In this document: positions 1-11,220 of the stretch, piece after piece | Layout: each line of letters starts with the position of its first letter | Position numbering within the stretch: the first letter of the stretch is position 1 | NCBI GenBank assembly: GCA_003993805.1 | Contig: RSEF01000001.1 | Span: 145,287,407 to 145,351,406 of the forward strand | From: Himantopus leucocephalus | Taxonomy: Eukaryota > Chordata > Aves > Charadriiformes > Recurvirostridae | Direction of reading: 5' to 3' | DNA: 64,000 nt | Program-made: the position numbers and the translations under genes | The notes under the pieces: model-generated | Database searches by the model: none | Told to the model about the DNA's origin: nothing | What the model saw: the letters and a program-made list of their open reading frames with translations, nothing else

Positions 1-3000
1 CCTTCTTTACCAGAAAGGCAGCAATCTATATCTTTTGGACCAAAAAATGCAGACATTTCAACAAGTACAAAGCCAAAGCAAGAAACTGCAGGCATACAAT
101 AGCAGCTAGTGGTTTTTTTTCTGCCAGTGGTGGAAACATTTCCCTTCAAACATCAAAGAGTGAATTCACTTCTTAAGGTGAATAGTTCAAGCGATAAAGG
201 CACGTCGGATGAGAAAGCAGAGGACAGCGAATCACGCATGCACACGTTAACCGCAAATCATCTCATGTAGTGTGACTTATTCATACTGTACATCAATAAA
301 ATAACAACTTTCAACCCACTTAGTGACTTTCTGTGTAGGGACAGAAAACGAGCACACCTAAGTAGGCAAGGAATATTCAGGTTAAATGTACAAATTATTT
401 ATACTTCTTAGTTATTTTGGAGGAAGAAAGGTTGGGGGAGGAAAGGGGAAGAAGCAGTATGTACTTCAAATAGCATTATTTATCATTTCCTGACTAAATA
501 TAGCATGCATCTCAGGAAAAGATTGACTTGGGCTTTCCAGTCAGCAGCAAAAGGAATTAACTCATGCTGGGTTTGGCATAAACTGGTAAATCCTTCAAAT
601 ATGATCCACCCCTTAAATTAAAGTCCAAGCTGAGCTGCTAGAACTGGATGTGATGAGGAACGTTCCCATTTCGATGACGGTTTGCCTTGAAAAAAACTAT
701 GATTTTCCCTTAAAGCTTGCTAACCTCTGAGCGTGGCGGGATCTCTGTGGTACGGGAGGACACCGCCACCCCCCCACCCCCCGCTTCATCAGCCCTTGGC
801 GAGCCACAAGCAGGAAACCTGCATCCAGATATGCCAAGGAAACCATCCCTGGATGATCACTCAGTCCTAAGTCCAAACAAAAGTGAGCTTCTAATCTCCA
901 GAAGACCCAGACACAGAGCCTTGTGACGCCCAGGAAAGAAACTAACAAGTTCTGAAGCTGTGAGGAACTGCCTTTGGGTAAATCCTGGATTTCCCCATTT
1001 TTTTGGTGGTGTCTGTCCTTTGCCTTGCCTGCCTAAGTCGTCCGAGAGAACAAAGTTGGCAGTGCTGTTTATGGGAAGGATTAAGCGGGAGCACTATTTC
1101 AGTATTATGTTCCAGCACTTACCTCAAAAGCTGTGCAAATGTGCAAAATAATATGTTCCATTAAGTGATGAAAACTCACATGAAAATTGAAATAATGACC
1201 CCTTTGGAAAAGCAACAAATACTTCACCAAGCAAAAGCACACTCGCCTTTGCACTTCCAGCACCAGACTTATTTTACAGCCCTCAGAATCGACTCCGTCA
1301 TTTATATTTCATCAGCTATAGCACGCTAGGGTACTATAAACATAATCCAAAAGAAGCTGCCAGCTCAGCTTCCAGAAAGTAAAAAAACCCAACCCACCAA
1401 ACCCAAGCCCCGCTCCAAAGGGAGACACAGAGCAATCATGGGGTCTGCTCCTAATAGAGGGAGAGGAGGGCTCCTCCCTCTCGCTGGAGACAGCACCCCT
1501 TTCCAAGGATTTACGGATGGGTTGCTGCAAAGGTCGCAGGATGGGGATTGACGTCTCCGTGCTGCAAAGAGAAACGGGCAGACTTCTCAACTGCCTCAAC
1601 TGAGGATACTTATCTCATTTTAATCCCAAATTTATTCCTGGCCCCAGAAATCACTGCTGTTATCCCACATATGTTATTACGAGTCATATGCATCAAGCAT
1701 GCTGAAATGAAAGCCTAAGGCTCCAGACAATATTCTTTCCAGTGCAGAAGTTGCTCCCATGTTATCTGAAATAATTTGTACGTCTGGTTTTCTGTCTTCT
1801 CTCCATTACCTCTTCGCCCATCAGCACTGTCCGTGTTTGCATTGTGATAACTTGACAGATACACAAACAAGTAGCAAAAAAGTCTTGAGTATTTATAGCC
1901 TTCCTGTTGTTCTGGTGTGACATATCTGGTTTGCCTGCCTGCAGTAAAAGGAGGCAAGGCAGGCTGGATGTCTTGGCTAATCTTAACCGGCTATCAAACT
2001 TTTCTTCTAAATCACCAGTTCAAATGCAAAGTCAGCAGTGACCGGCCATCCTTACGACTTGCTCCAGCTGCTTCCCAGAGCTCCTGAAATGCCATTAACT
2101 CTTACAAAACACATACCTCCTTCAGCAGAAACGCTGTTGCAGCGTGACCTACGGCCACAGCCCAGGGGCCGGGCACTGAACAGGCATCCGCTACCGCACT
2201 GCCTCTAGATAAGGCAGTGGTTATCACCCACGTAGGGCATGCTGACCCTCAGAGAGCTTCCTCTCAGTTAGCAAGTGGTGCAGGGCAATAGCAGCTGATC
2301 CACAGAGTGAAACATCACTGAGGACCTCATGTCCACAGGACCTGCAGTTTGGGGTTTTTCTGAACACATCACAACCCCCCCAACCCCCCAGCTCCTCTCA
2401 CCTGCCCCATGGACTGAGTGCCTTCTAGCGGAAAAGCACTGGGCGTCCTCCTGGGACAAATCTCCTGGTTTGGCTTCACCTGGAGGGTGAACTGCTGTGC
2501 CCATCATGGCTCCACGGCACAAAGCAAAACACAAAAGGGGACCGTGGGAAGTGCCCTCCTGGACCCACCTCTGGTATCCAGGACATGGGCTGGTGAGGAG
2601 TGGGGCACCTCGCTGAGCCCCGTGCAGCCCACCCCACCTCACCACCTCCTCCCCGCCAAGCACGGGGCACATGGGGAGACTGCCAGGGCGTGCGTCCGGC
2701 GAGCGAGAGCAGGCAGGTCTCGCTGCCACTGCTACTGCAGCTCTGCCCATCCGCTGGAGCGAAGGCAGCTGGCTCTGACCCACTCCCCAGATCTCACATG
2801 GAAACACAGTCACGTATACACGGATGCCACTGCTATCCAAAATATGGCCATAAATAGCATGCAGGCTAAGGCAGGTGTGGCAGGCTGTTTTGCTGTAAAT
2901 AGCAGAGAAAATGGGTCAGGCTGTGACTCACGCATGCATGCTCACGCAGGGTTTTGCCCATTGAGCCTGGAGCCACTCTAGTATTTTCAGTGGAGTAGAC

Positions 3001-3785
3001 CAGAGATGGTACTGGCCTAAGAGGCTCTACGCACACTGATTTCTTTCAGTTTGTTGTGAACTGCTCCAACAATCCTGTCTTCACCATTCCTTTTGGAAAT
3101 TATTGCACAGCACGGGAAAAATCAGGATGTTTTTCCCTTTGAAGAATTGCTGGTTACTACGGTGAGTAATTCTTCTCCTGCCTTGGTCTTTACATGTTCT
3201 TCAGGTGCAGACTATTGCATGCCCTCCCCAGCTGCGGCACTGCCAAGCAAGTCAGATTTAATTCTTGCAAAGCACAACCGACAGTCTAGCACCCTTCCAG
3301 CTCCGTCTTTGCTGCCCTTAACTGAACTCTAGCCAAATTACCTCTATTTTTCCAGCAACCGGGGATCAGAACCAACCCCAAAATTCCAGTTACAGATCAA
3401 GCCTCATGGAGACAGGAATCACTGTCTCCTTCCCTGGGACCTGAAGTCTCTCCATAACGCTTTATGTTTTAAACCTTCTTTGAAGCCAGTCAGTGAAGCG
3501 CTGCCCACCTTCCCACATGCTCCTTTAGTGCAACTGTGTTCCACTTCAAAACATCAAAACCATGTTTCATGTTTTTCCCTAGAGCTTAAACTTGTGCTTT
3601 AACAAGTCAAATCTCACTTTGTTATTTTCTGCTCATTTTTCCAACCTGGCAAGGCCTGCCTGCCTTCCTGTTCAGTACTGCTCATGGTTCTCACTGGCTT
3701 TTCCAGTTCTTCCCAGGACAGTGTCACCTGCAGATTCCTTGATTGGTGTTTGAGAAAGGAGCCTTCCTAATAATAAGTAAAAAAA
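1..3785. other. Unique non-coding DNA, no gene seen
   Basis: No open frame here has exon-like boundaries or a recognisable protein. Frames of up to about 190 codons on both strands at 2.27-2.98 kb coincide with a GC-rich patch (about 2560-2800) and overlap each other, as chance frames in GC-rich sequence do. C-rich runs occur at 765-783 and near 2373-2390. A consensus AP-1 site (TGACTCA, 2924-2930) sits beside an alternating cgcatgcatgc stretch. MEF2-like AT cores (ccataaatag, gtaaatagc) lie at 2848-2902. These are motif matches only and no function is shown. Confidence 0.6.
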
Positions 3786-3920
3786 GAATGGAATGGAATG
3801 CAATGGAACGGAACGGAACGGAACGGAACAGAACAGAACAGAACAGAACAGAACACAACAGAATAGAATAGAATAGAATAGAATAGAATAGAATAGAATA
3901 GAATAGAATAGAATAGAATA
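3786..3920. repeat. Pentanucleotide microsatellite with ordered unit variants
   Basis: Twenty-seven consecutive 5-bp units, in phase and without an indel. They read GAATG x3, CAATG x1, GAACG x4, GAACA x6, CAACA x1, GAATA x12. Each main block differs from the next by a single base. On the opposite strand this gives long runs of TTCTA/TGTTC, which create spurious Phe/Tyr/Ser-rich open frames. It is flanked by an A-rich stretch on both sides (aaaaaag and ggagaagaaaataaaa). The unit count is directly visible. The array is likely to vary in length between individuals, by analogy with other microsatellites. Confidence 0.97.
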
Positions 3921-4135
3921 GGAGAAGAAAATAAAATATCTGATGCAATAAGCCAGCAAAGCAAGTTGCAGAGCCAGTCCAAAGTGGTAGACTTTGCCAT
4001 CTGTGTGAGCACTAACCAGATACAGGATGACATGAACGCAAAAGGATTAGTTTTTGCTTAGAGAAAAAGATGAGTTGAAGATCTCAAAACAAATGGTGAT
4101 GTCTCTGCTCTTCCCAATAGCAGGCATTGTTCACC
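3921..4135. other. Unique non-coding DNA
   Basis: Short stretch between the pentamer array and the MIR-like relic. It holds no exon signal or repeat that I recognise. Confidence 0.5.
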
Positions 4136-4245
4136 AATCTTTCAGGGAAATCAAGGCACGGAGATTTAAAGGGATTTTCCCAAGTCAGCACAGGAAAAAA
4201 AAATTTACACAGAATTGTCCTGATTTTCGTTCTGTAAAGGCAAAA
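4136..4245 (-). mobile_element. Probable MIR SINE relic (core region)
   Basis: The segment reading tttcagggaaatcaaggcac, then ggagatttaaagggattttcc, then caagtcagcacagg, follows the order of the MIR core in reverse orientation (tttacagatgaggaaactgaggcac / agagaggttaag..acttg / cccaaggtcacacag). The identity is that of a very old copy and the ends are indistinct. It is followed by an A run and 'cagaattgtcctgatttt', which could be the decayed continuation. The call rests on remembered consensus order; a profile search would settle it. Confidence 0.5.
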
Positions 4246-7200
4246 CTACATTAATTACACAGATATATGTAGTTTGATTCTAGACTCTGGTATCAGTGTT
4301 CTCAAGTGTGTACTGCAGTTTGATGAATTTCAGCTAAATGTTCAGGAAAAATGGATATCTAGATAACATCAGCAATAGAGAACCCACAATCAAACTCAGT
4401 TTGGTTTCAGAGAAAAGATTTCCCTGCGATGTCTCATCTTATTTCAAGCGATTTCATTTCTCTTTCTAATTGCTCTCTAGTTACACAATCCCCGCTCGTG
4501 GTACTGAGTCCTCAGCAAGTGCTTAATTAACAAAAACAAAATTTACGATCTTTCTTCCTACTCAGATTGCTAGTAAAATCGCTTCATTGACATATTTTCT
4601 AAAAATTATCTATTTCTGGTTGGCTGTGTCTGTGAGTAATGAAATAAGTAACTGCAATGAATGTGAAGCAAAGCTTAAGAAAAGGAATGAGTTTTGAATT
4701 TAATTGAAAAAAACCCAACTCACCGACATTTCTTTTCATGTATGGAACTAAGAGCAAATAATTTAGTTCTGCTTACTGCGGTTTGACTTAAGTACAATCT
4801 CTCATAATGAGTACAGTGTATTTCAAAATAATGTAGCCAGTTAAAAAAAAAATAAAACAACTACAAAGAAGGGTGGACTTCATTCTCTCTGGACAAAATA
4901 ATCAAGAAGAGTGACAGTAAGAGATTATTAATATTCCAGATGGCAGCACGGTCTGTAATTAAAACACGATGTGCCAAAAGATTACAGCCAAACAAGAAGC
5001 CTGCCCTCATCCGCTCCTTAGTATTACTAATTGTACAGTTACTAGGCCAAACAGTGGCTTTTCCTCATTATACTAATTCCTTTATTTGCTGTGGAGCTCC
5101 TGTCTTAAAGCCCCAGACACCAGAAAACCACTTTATGCCCTGAATAACCCAGCAGTGGCAGAGGGGCACTTGTGAGTGACAGGGACAGAGACACGTGGAC
5201 GGAGGAAGTGTATGGCATGAAGGAGCACCTCGTCACTCGTCCCTTCAAATCTCTTTCTTATAGCCACCAAAGCCAATGCTTGGCCAAAAATTCTTCTCTT
5301 GGTCTCTCTCCCACTTCAGGGGTTGCTTCTTCATGCAGATGGGGGTCATGGACGCCAATTGTCTGGGGGGGATCACAGCCCAAGGTCTCATAGAGAAGTT
5401 CCTCCTGCAAGGAGTGTAGGGTCCCACAGGTGTCTGACCGCACAGCTAAGGGGCTTGCAGTGCCAAAACAACTCCTGTCATGGGACAGCCTGCACCTCAC
5501 CGTGCTGGTTATCTTCTGCAGTGTTTCAACATAGCACGGAACTGGGTCCCATCAGTGCTCAGAGCTTGTAGTCCTGGAGCAAGCTCTCCCCCAAAAGTGC
5601 ACCGAAGTCCCCCATCCGCTGCACAGCAACATAAAGCTGAACATTTCCACTCCACCAAGGCAAGACTGACCCTGCACAGGTGAACCAGCTGGAACCTGCT
5701 CACTAAACATCCTTCCTACATCTGTACAGATGAACACGTAGGTTTTCAACAGGCATTGTATGCACAAGATGAAGGACGTGAGGCCATTTGTCCACATGGA
5801 TAACATGCGTACTATTTGAATACGCATTAAAAACATTCCCCCACTGGAACCCAGCATTTTTTAACTTCAAACACATGCCATATCTAATCTAAACAGAGCT
5901 AAAAGAGAATGTGAAGAATTGGATGTCTTTCAAAGTCCCAGCAGCCCAGCTTTTCAAATCTCAGACCACCCTTCATCTGATTATTTGTGGGCCTAATGAA
6001 GTAATTGCAGAGTGGCGGCCTGATTTCCTTGCATCAAATGTCAACAGTCACCGATCTCCAGGAGTTTCTGCATCTCGGTAACACAGTGACTCTGCAGCAT
6101 GGGGGCCCATACATGTTTTTCGTATTAGGGAGCAGATGGAAGCTGTAATTCCCTCTAGAGCAGAGGGATGCCTTTCAGCAAACAGTAGCAGATGACATGC
6201 TCATTTCTGGAAATGTTTTCCACTTCTATACAACAGATCAATGGGTTGTGGTGGAGAAGGAGCTGAAACAGTCAGACATAGTGGGACAAAACACTGCAGA
6301 GGGGATGGGCAAATACAACGACCATCTCATAACCTGCGGGTCTCTGTTTATCTGGTGCTCGGCACAGAGACATGCCGCTCTGCAATGCCAACAAATTTGG
6401 CTATGGTGCCCAGGCAAAAGAGCTCTGCAAAGCCGCTTGGCTTTTAGAAACGGAGACCACATTAGTACCGACAGCATCATGCTATTTCTCAAGAAATGCG
6501 CCATTTGTCACTAGGTGGTCTTTACAGGTGATCTAACCTTTCTGTAGAGAAGACGTTAGCACAGCCGCTGCGGTGGCAGGACGGCTGCGGTCTCTTTGCA
6601 AGTTTACGTGTATTTAAAAGGCACAGAATTCTTTTTCTTGAAGTCAGAGGTTTTGCAATCCTACCTGCAGCAGTGTCAAGCAGCCTGTCAGCTGTCTGAG
6701 GTAAGCTGCAACATACAAACCCTGGTTACTCCTTTAAAATTAAAATACTCAGGCTTGCTGTCTTTTAACCCTCTTTCAGGCATGACTGTTGCGCCAGCAA
6801 GGCAGCAGCTCAGGAAGGCAAGGAGCACGAGGGGCTTACAGCATCCTCGGAGCGTCGCAAGGAGACTCTCTCAAGAAGAAAATATTCAGGACTTTTGAAT
6901 TCAGCCTTTGCAACCCAGTACCTGCCAAGGGTATTTCCCCACCCCTCTTGCCCTTACTCCTGGCAAAAAGAGACCAAATCCTGCCCTCGCGAAAATACAC
7001 CGCTAAAATTTAGAAGCACATGAAGTAGCAAAGGGAGAGTAACTGGAAGACCATGGAAATGCAGAATAATGTGGCTTACGGTGAGATCTACACCGCTGTA
7101 CATTTTTAAAAGGTGTACAGATTTGTTTCTCTTTCATGATGCCGATTATACACGTTCCCAGACTCCAAGGGGCTGTTTAAAATCCCATCTACTGCATAAC

Positions 7201-7758
7201 TTGGATATTTCCAACACCCTGAGTTTTCTGGAGTATTAATTGTAGTGCTTGTGTGCACCAACTTAGCCCATTTCTGAGCTACACAAGATCCCTCTGGCAA
7301 ACTCTTCCACTGCCTCCACTCTGACCTACATCTTCTCTTCGTTGCCGAATTCAAAGCTTCTCCTGCCCAAAGGTTGCCCATCAAATCGTAGATGCCAATC
7401 TATATGCTAAGGCGCAGAGAGGCGCTCTGTGGCAGATTGAGCTCCTGTTCCCAGAGATGCCAGGTCACCAGCTGGGAGAGCTGTCTTTCCTTCCTCTCTC
7501 CTGACTGACAACCGTCAGCAACCAGCCCTTTAATTCACGCTGCACCGCAGGAACTAAATAAACAACTGCATTAGGCAATTACTGCAATAAATGCCTTCTT
7601 TCTTCCCTCATTTCCACTACCAATTTGTTGTTGGAGGTAAAAGACCACCTTGGTGGAGTGGCTTAATTTTTTTAATTGCGAAATAACCACCTCACTGACA
7701 GGTGGGTTATGGTACGTGTTTAAAAATCCATTTGAATGAACATAAAGTCAGATGGGCT
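4246..7758. other. Unique non-coding DNA
   Basis: AT-rich, homeobox-core-containing sequence at about 4.5-4.9 kb, then mixed composition from 5.1 to 7.4 kb with several mutually overlapping open frames of 60-105 codons on both strands. None has a family signature or paired splice sites around it. The stretch 7530-7758 is discussed separately as a conserved-looking block. Confidence 0.55.
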
Positions 7759-7800
7759 GTAATGTAATGCAAATTTGAAAGTCTTTGCTTTTAATTCTGC
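7530..7800. promoter_or_regulatory. Candidate conserved non-coding element
   Basis: AT-rich block carrying clustered homeodomain cores (aattac, ttaattttt, taattgcg), a perfect POU octamer ATGCAAAT (7767-7774), and no decayed-repeat signature. Vertebrate developmental enhancers often look like this, but conservation cannot be measured from one sequence. The octamer appears again at 7896-7903 only because of the gap-associated duplication. Confidence 0.3.
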
Positions 7801-8013
7801 TGCGCTTTTGCCAAGCTCAGGCATCCTCTATGGAAAACAAAAGAACCTCTCCCAGGAAGCCAAAGTGTGTGTGTGGGGTTTATTCTNGTAATGTAATGCA
7901 AATTTGAAAGTCTTTGCTTTTAATTCTGCTGAGCTTTTGCCAAGCTCAGGCATCCTCTATGGCAAACAAAAGAACCTCTCCCAGGAAGCCAAAGTGTGTG
8001 GGGTTTTTTATTC
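7759..8013. repeat. Direct duplication around single-N gap (7887), probable assembly artefact
   Basis: Bases 7759-7886 and 7888-8013 are nearly identical (about 127 bases each), and both abut the lone N. Differences are a c/a and an a/c substitution, a longer (gt)n run in the left copy and a longer T run in the right copy. This is the pattern of two alleles or two unmerged contig ends. The true locus probably has one copy. Confidence 0.85.
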
Positions 8014-8712
8014 CCTTTTTATCCCATTTTTACCCTCAGACACGTAAACTCTGAAATTGAGCTTGCCCAGCGCATTGAGGCACCCAGGAGTTTGCTGCTG
8101 AGGCCAGTCCAGCCTGTGCAGCAGTGAATGCAAGGAAGCGAACCTCTGATGGCAGATGTGCTATTTAACTATGCCCAGCTATACGCTGTGCCTTTAGATA
8201 GAGATTTGCCTTGTACACATAGGTAGATCTTTTCCACGAATGGCATTATCTGATCATAAGGCCCAGACCTCATTTGATTACAGGAATTCCACTTGAAACT
8301 GGAAAATTAAATTCTTCAGGCAGTCAAAGGCAAAATAGCTCAGCAAGCTGACAACACATGCAAAATTAATTCTGATTTTTAGAAGAGATATCTTTTGGCA
8401 AGGTTGATTTTCCTACCAAACTGACATTTTTTTAAACATGCAGCTCACTATTTATTGAGCAATATCAGAGGTTTGAAAATCTACTGAATGCTGTTGAAAC
8501 AATTGAAACATTCAGACACATGAAGAAAGTGTGACGTGGTACTGATTTATTTAGTGTGAAAACAGATTTGTATCAAAGTATATGTCTACAGCTGAGAAGT
8601 CAAACACATCTGCAAATTTACACTCGTTTCTCTTCAGTCACCTTTGTCTGCATTATAGGCACATTTAAAAATGTGCTCGTGCATATATTTTACTTATATT
8701 TAATATACGTAT
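8014..8712. other. Unique AT-rich non-coding DNA
   Basis: AT-rich sequence with long tracts free of recognisable repeats (notably 8330-8690) and several short homeobox-type cores. No open frame of note and no RNA gene recognised. Confidence 0.5.
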
Positions 8713-8810
8713 AATAGAATCATAGAATTGTCTAGGTTGGAAGGGACTTTTAAGATCATCAAGTCCAACCATCAACCTAACACTGACAAAACCACTGCTA
8801 AACCATAATT
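8713..8810 (-). mobile_element. CR1 LINE 3' tail fragment
   Basis: Begins with the octamer-type CR1 terminus in reverse complement (atagaatcatagaattg), followed by gtctaggttggaagggact and ttaagatcatcaagtccaac. It then runs into 'catcaacctaacactgac', 'aaaaccactgctaaacca', which matches the avian CR1 subfamily whose tail ends '..tggtttagtggtg..'. Only about 100 bases of the 3' end remain, which is the usual 5' truncation of CR1. The 3' end of the element lies at the low-coordinate side. Confidence 0.9.
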
Positions 8811-8940
8811 TCTCACTGTGAAAGTTTGTTTAGCTGTTTTCTCATGTATGTTGAGATACACGTGCCACCGAGGGTTGACAACCCCCTGTTTCACAACCCA
8901 AGCGTTTCTACACATGCCACCCTGAGCTGCAGAGCATCAG
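8811..8940. other. Short spacer between two CR1 tails
   Basis: About 130 bases with no repeat or gene signature that I recognise. It separates two CR1 3' tails of the same orientation. Confidence 0.5.
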
Positions 8941-9022
8941 CATAGAATCATAGAACAGTTTGGGTTGGAAGGGACCTTTAAAGGTCGTCTAGTCCAACCC
9001 CCACCTTGCAATGAGCACGCTC
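8941..9022 (-). mobile_element. CR1 LINE 3' tail fragment
   Basis: Reverse-complement CR1 end: catagaatcatagaacag, tttgggttggaagggacc, tttaaaggtcgtctagtcc, aacccccaccttgcaatgag. The 'cct(t)gcaatgagca' portion belongs to a different CR1 subfamily from the neighbour at 8713, so these are two separate insertions and not one split copy. The far end fades after about 9020. Confidence 0.9.
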
Positions 9023-10461
9023 TCTGCTTGGCATCCTGTGGGAAAGGCAGCTCTGAAATGAGGGGCCTGAGCCACGCAATGCAATGTGCCCGAGAGGCAC
9101 AGCCCCAGTGCAGTGCCATGAGCTGCTCGTGGCATTTTCAACACCTCCTGCTCCTGCCACGGGCTGCTGTTACCACAGCAAGGAGAGTCGTCAACAACAC
9201 CAACAAACTTTCAAACCAAACCGTTTGTACAGAAAGGAAAAGGAGAGAACAGAGACAGATGTTTAAAAACTCATGTTGTATGGCCATGGATCTGTAGGAT
9301 TGTCAGTCACATCTGCAAATTCTGCATGGCCCCTCTCCAAACTACTGCCCTCCACAAGTGGATGGCCATTTGTATGAAGATGCAAGGCCTGTGTTTGCCT
9401 TCTGTTGCCATTTTCTCGTAGTGTTTTCCACCGAGCTTGGTATATAAAATGTGCACGCATGGCAACATGGGCAAGTCCCTCAAGAAAAAAGGAATCCTTG
9501 GAGCAGACAGAGGTTTAAAAGTCTCCAGTTTTGAAAGGCACCGCAGCAAGAGCAGGTGCTTCCACTCACACAGACAGGAGTTAATTGTAGGATTGGTTCT
9601 GGCCTCCAGGCTCTCTTTTTTATGGTTACCTCCATAAAGTCTTTGACTGTTCTCTGTAGTTAGTGGCCGCACACACAAAGAGGTCTTTCATTAGCAGCGC
9701 TCTATAGGAAGCCAGGGCACTGAGTAAATGACACCTTAATGTTCCCTTTCAAAGCCAGAGTGGTTTGACAATGACACTTGTTAGCGTACCTCCATACATT
9801 CCTTCTGCCTGTCATCCTCCAGCTTTCAATTAAGCTTCCAAACATCTAATATTTAGCTAGCCTCCAAAACTTTGGTAGTAATTGCTTATAAGTTACTTTG
9901 GGAAGGTGCGAGGGAAGAGCTTTGTCTGAAAAGCGTGGCTCCAATTCCGAGTTACAGCAAGCGCTCATCAACCACGCCACCGCCAAGAGAGGTGCGTGCA
10001 CCCAGCACCTCCACGACCGAGCCCTGTGGCTGTGCGGTGGGCAGGCAGGAAAACCCAGCAAGAATTCAGGGGTCTGGTTTATTTTCAGGGCAAAGAATCA
10101 CCCTTTTGTTTCTGGAAAGTCCAATGGGATTTTTAATGTTCATCCTTAGGTGTGATGCTGGTTTAAACCCGAGGCACAAGTCAGCTCTGGCTATAGATCT
10201 CTGTTCCCACCTGCAATATCAACATCCGTCACTTTGTGGCCCAATGGAGATGGTGTAACTTACTCCTGTTTAATTGACTACTGCAGCTTACTACTTCTGT
10301 ACCAGAGGTTTCTGGGTCTTTGCTCATTAAATGCAAAGCAAAGAGAGAAACAAAAACAGCAACTGTCACAAAATCCTATTTTTTCCATTAACTGTGTGCA
10401 CTAAAATGAACTATCTTACTGACAGCTGATGGTGGAGAAGTTACAGGCATTACAGCTGAAA
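9023..10461. other. Unique non-coding DNA
   Basis: Mixed composition with overlapping open frames on both strands of up to 128 codons (for example 9872-10258 plus and 9307-9678 minus). These lack family motifs and any consistent splice-site framing. No RNA gene recognised. Confidence 0.5.
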
Positions 10462-10714
10462 CTATCAGTAACTGAAACTGAGCATTGCCAGAGCCTACAA
10501 AACCCCTTATGAATTCAAATTAACACGTTAGGTGATAGCGTGTTAATTGGCAAAGGAAAATGTCCCATTTCTGAAAGCGGGGGGGGGGNCTATCAGTAAC
10601 TGAAACTGAGCATTGCCAGAGCCTACAAAACCCCTTATGAATTCAAATTAACACGTTAAGTGATAGCATGTTAATTGGCAAAGGAAAATGTCCCATTTCT
10701 GAAAGCAGGGGGGG
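10462..10714. repeat. Direct duplication around single-N gap (10589), probable assembly artefact
   Basis: 10462-10588 and 10590-10714 are near-identical copies that meet at the N. They differ by g/a in 'gttaggtgatagcgtg' versus 'gttaagtgatagcatg' and by the length of the terminal G run. The gap falls inside a homopolymer G tract, a typical failure point of assembly. Confidence 0.85.
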
Positions 10715-10801
10715 TGTTCTTCCCCATATGAGCTGCTTGCCTCTGGAAAGGAATCTCTGTTTAACCACATTAGTTAGGACAGCGTTGTGTTTCAGTAAGT
10801 C

Positions 10802-10838
10802 AGTCCTATTTTTATAAGGAAGTCCTATTTTTATAAGG
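10802..10838. repeat. Two-copy 18-base tandem duplication
   Basis: The unit agtcctatttttataagg occurs at 10802-10819 and again at 10821-10838, with one base between the copies. The copies are identical, so the duplication is recent or under constraint. Confidence 0.95.
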
Positions 10839-11173
10839 CACTGTACTTATCAGAGACTTCATATCAAAACCCATCTTCTTGGGGGGGCAGAAGCAAAGGA
10901 CTGCATGAAAAACAGAAGGCAAGAATAACAAAGACTACACTTGCTGAGTCATGTGCAAGGCATGTTTACAACAGCAGACCAAATATACCTCAATATTTTC
11001 ATCATTATTCAATTTGAGGTTCTTCTGATATTTTACAAAATGCTCTTAGTTTTGACAACTGAGATTATTAAGAGGGATTTTATGTACCCGGCCTAGTTTG
11101 AATGATGTGACTACAAATGCTTGAAAACAAAACACATACACAAAAAAAGAAAAAGTGGAAAAAGCCCACAAGT

Positions 11174-11220
11174 GAATACTAAGTAAACATATTTAAGCGA
11201 ATACTAAGTAAACATATTTA
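11174..11220. repeat. Two-copy 25-base tandem duplication
   Basis: gaatactaagtaaacatatt plus ta(agc) is repeated in direct tandem (11174-11198 and 11199-11220, period 25). The 22 shared bases are identical. It lies next to an A-rich stretch. Confidence 0.95.

Noticed and set aside
2268..2981. Opposed 190- and 187-codon frames
   Set aside because: Overlapping antisense frames in a GC-rich patch with no domain; chance.
3672..4033. Tyr/Phe/Ser-repeat frames on the minus strand
   Set aside because: They are translations of the pentamer microsatellite in three frames.
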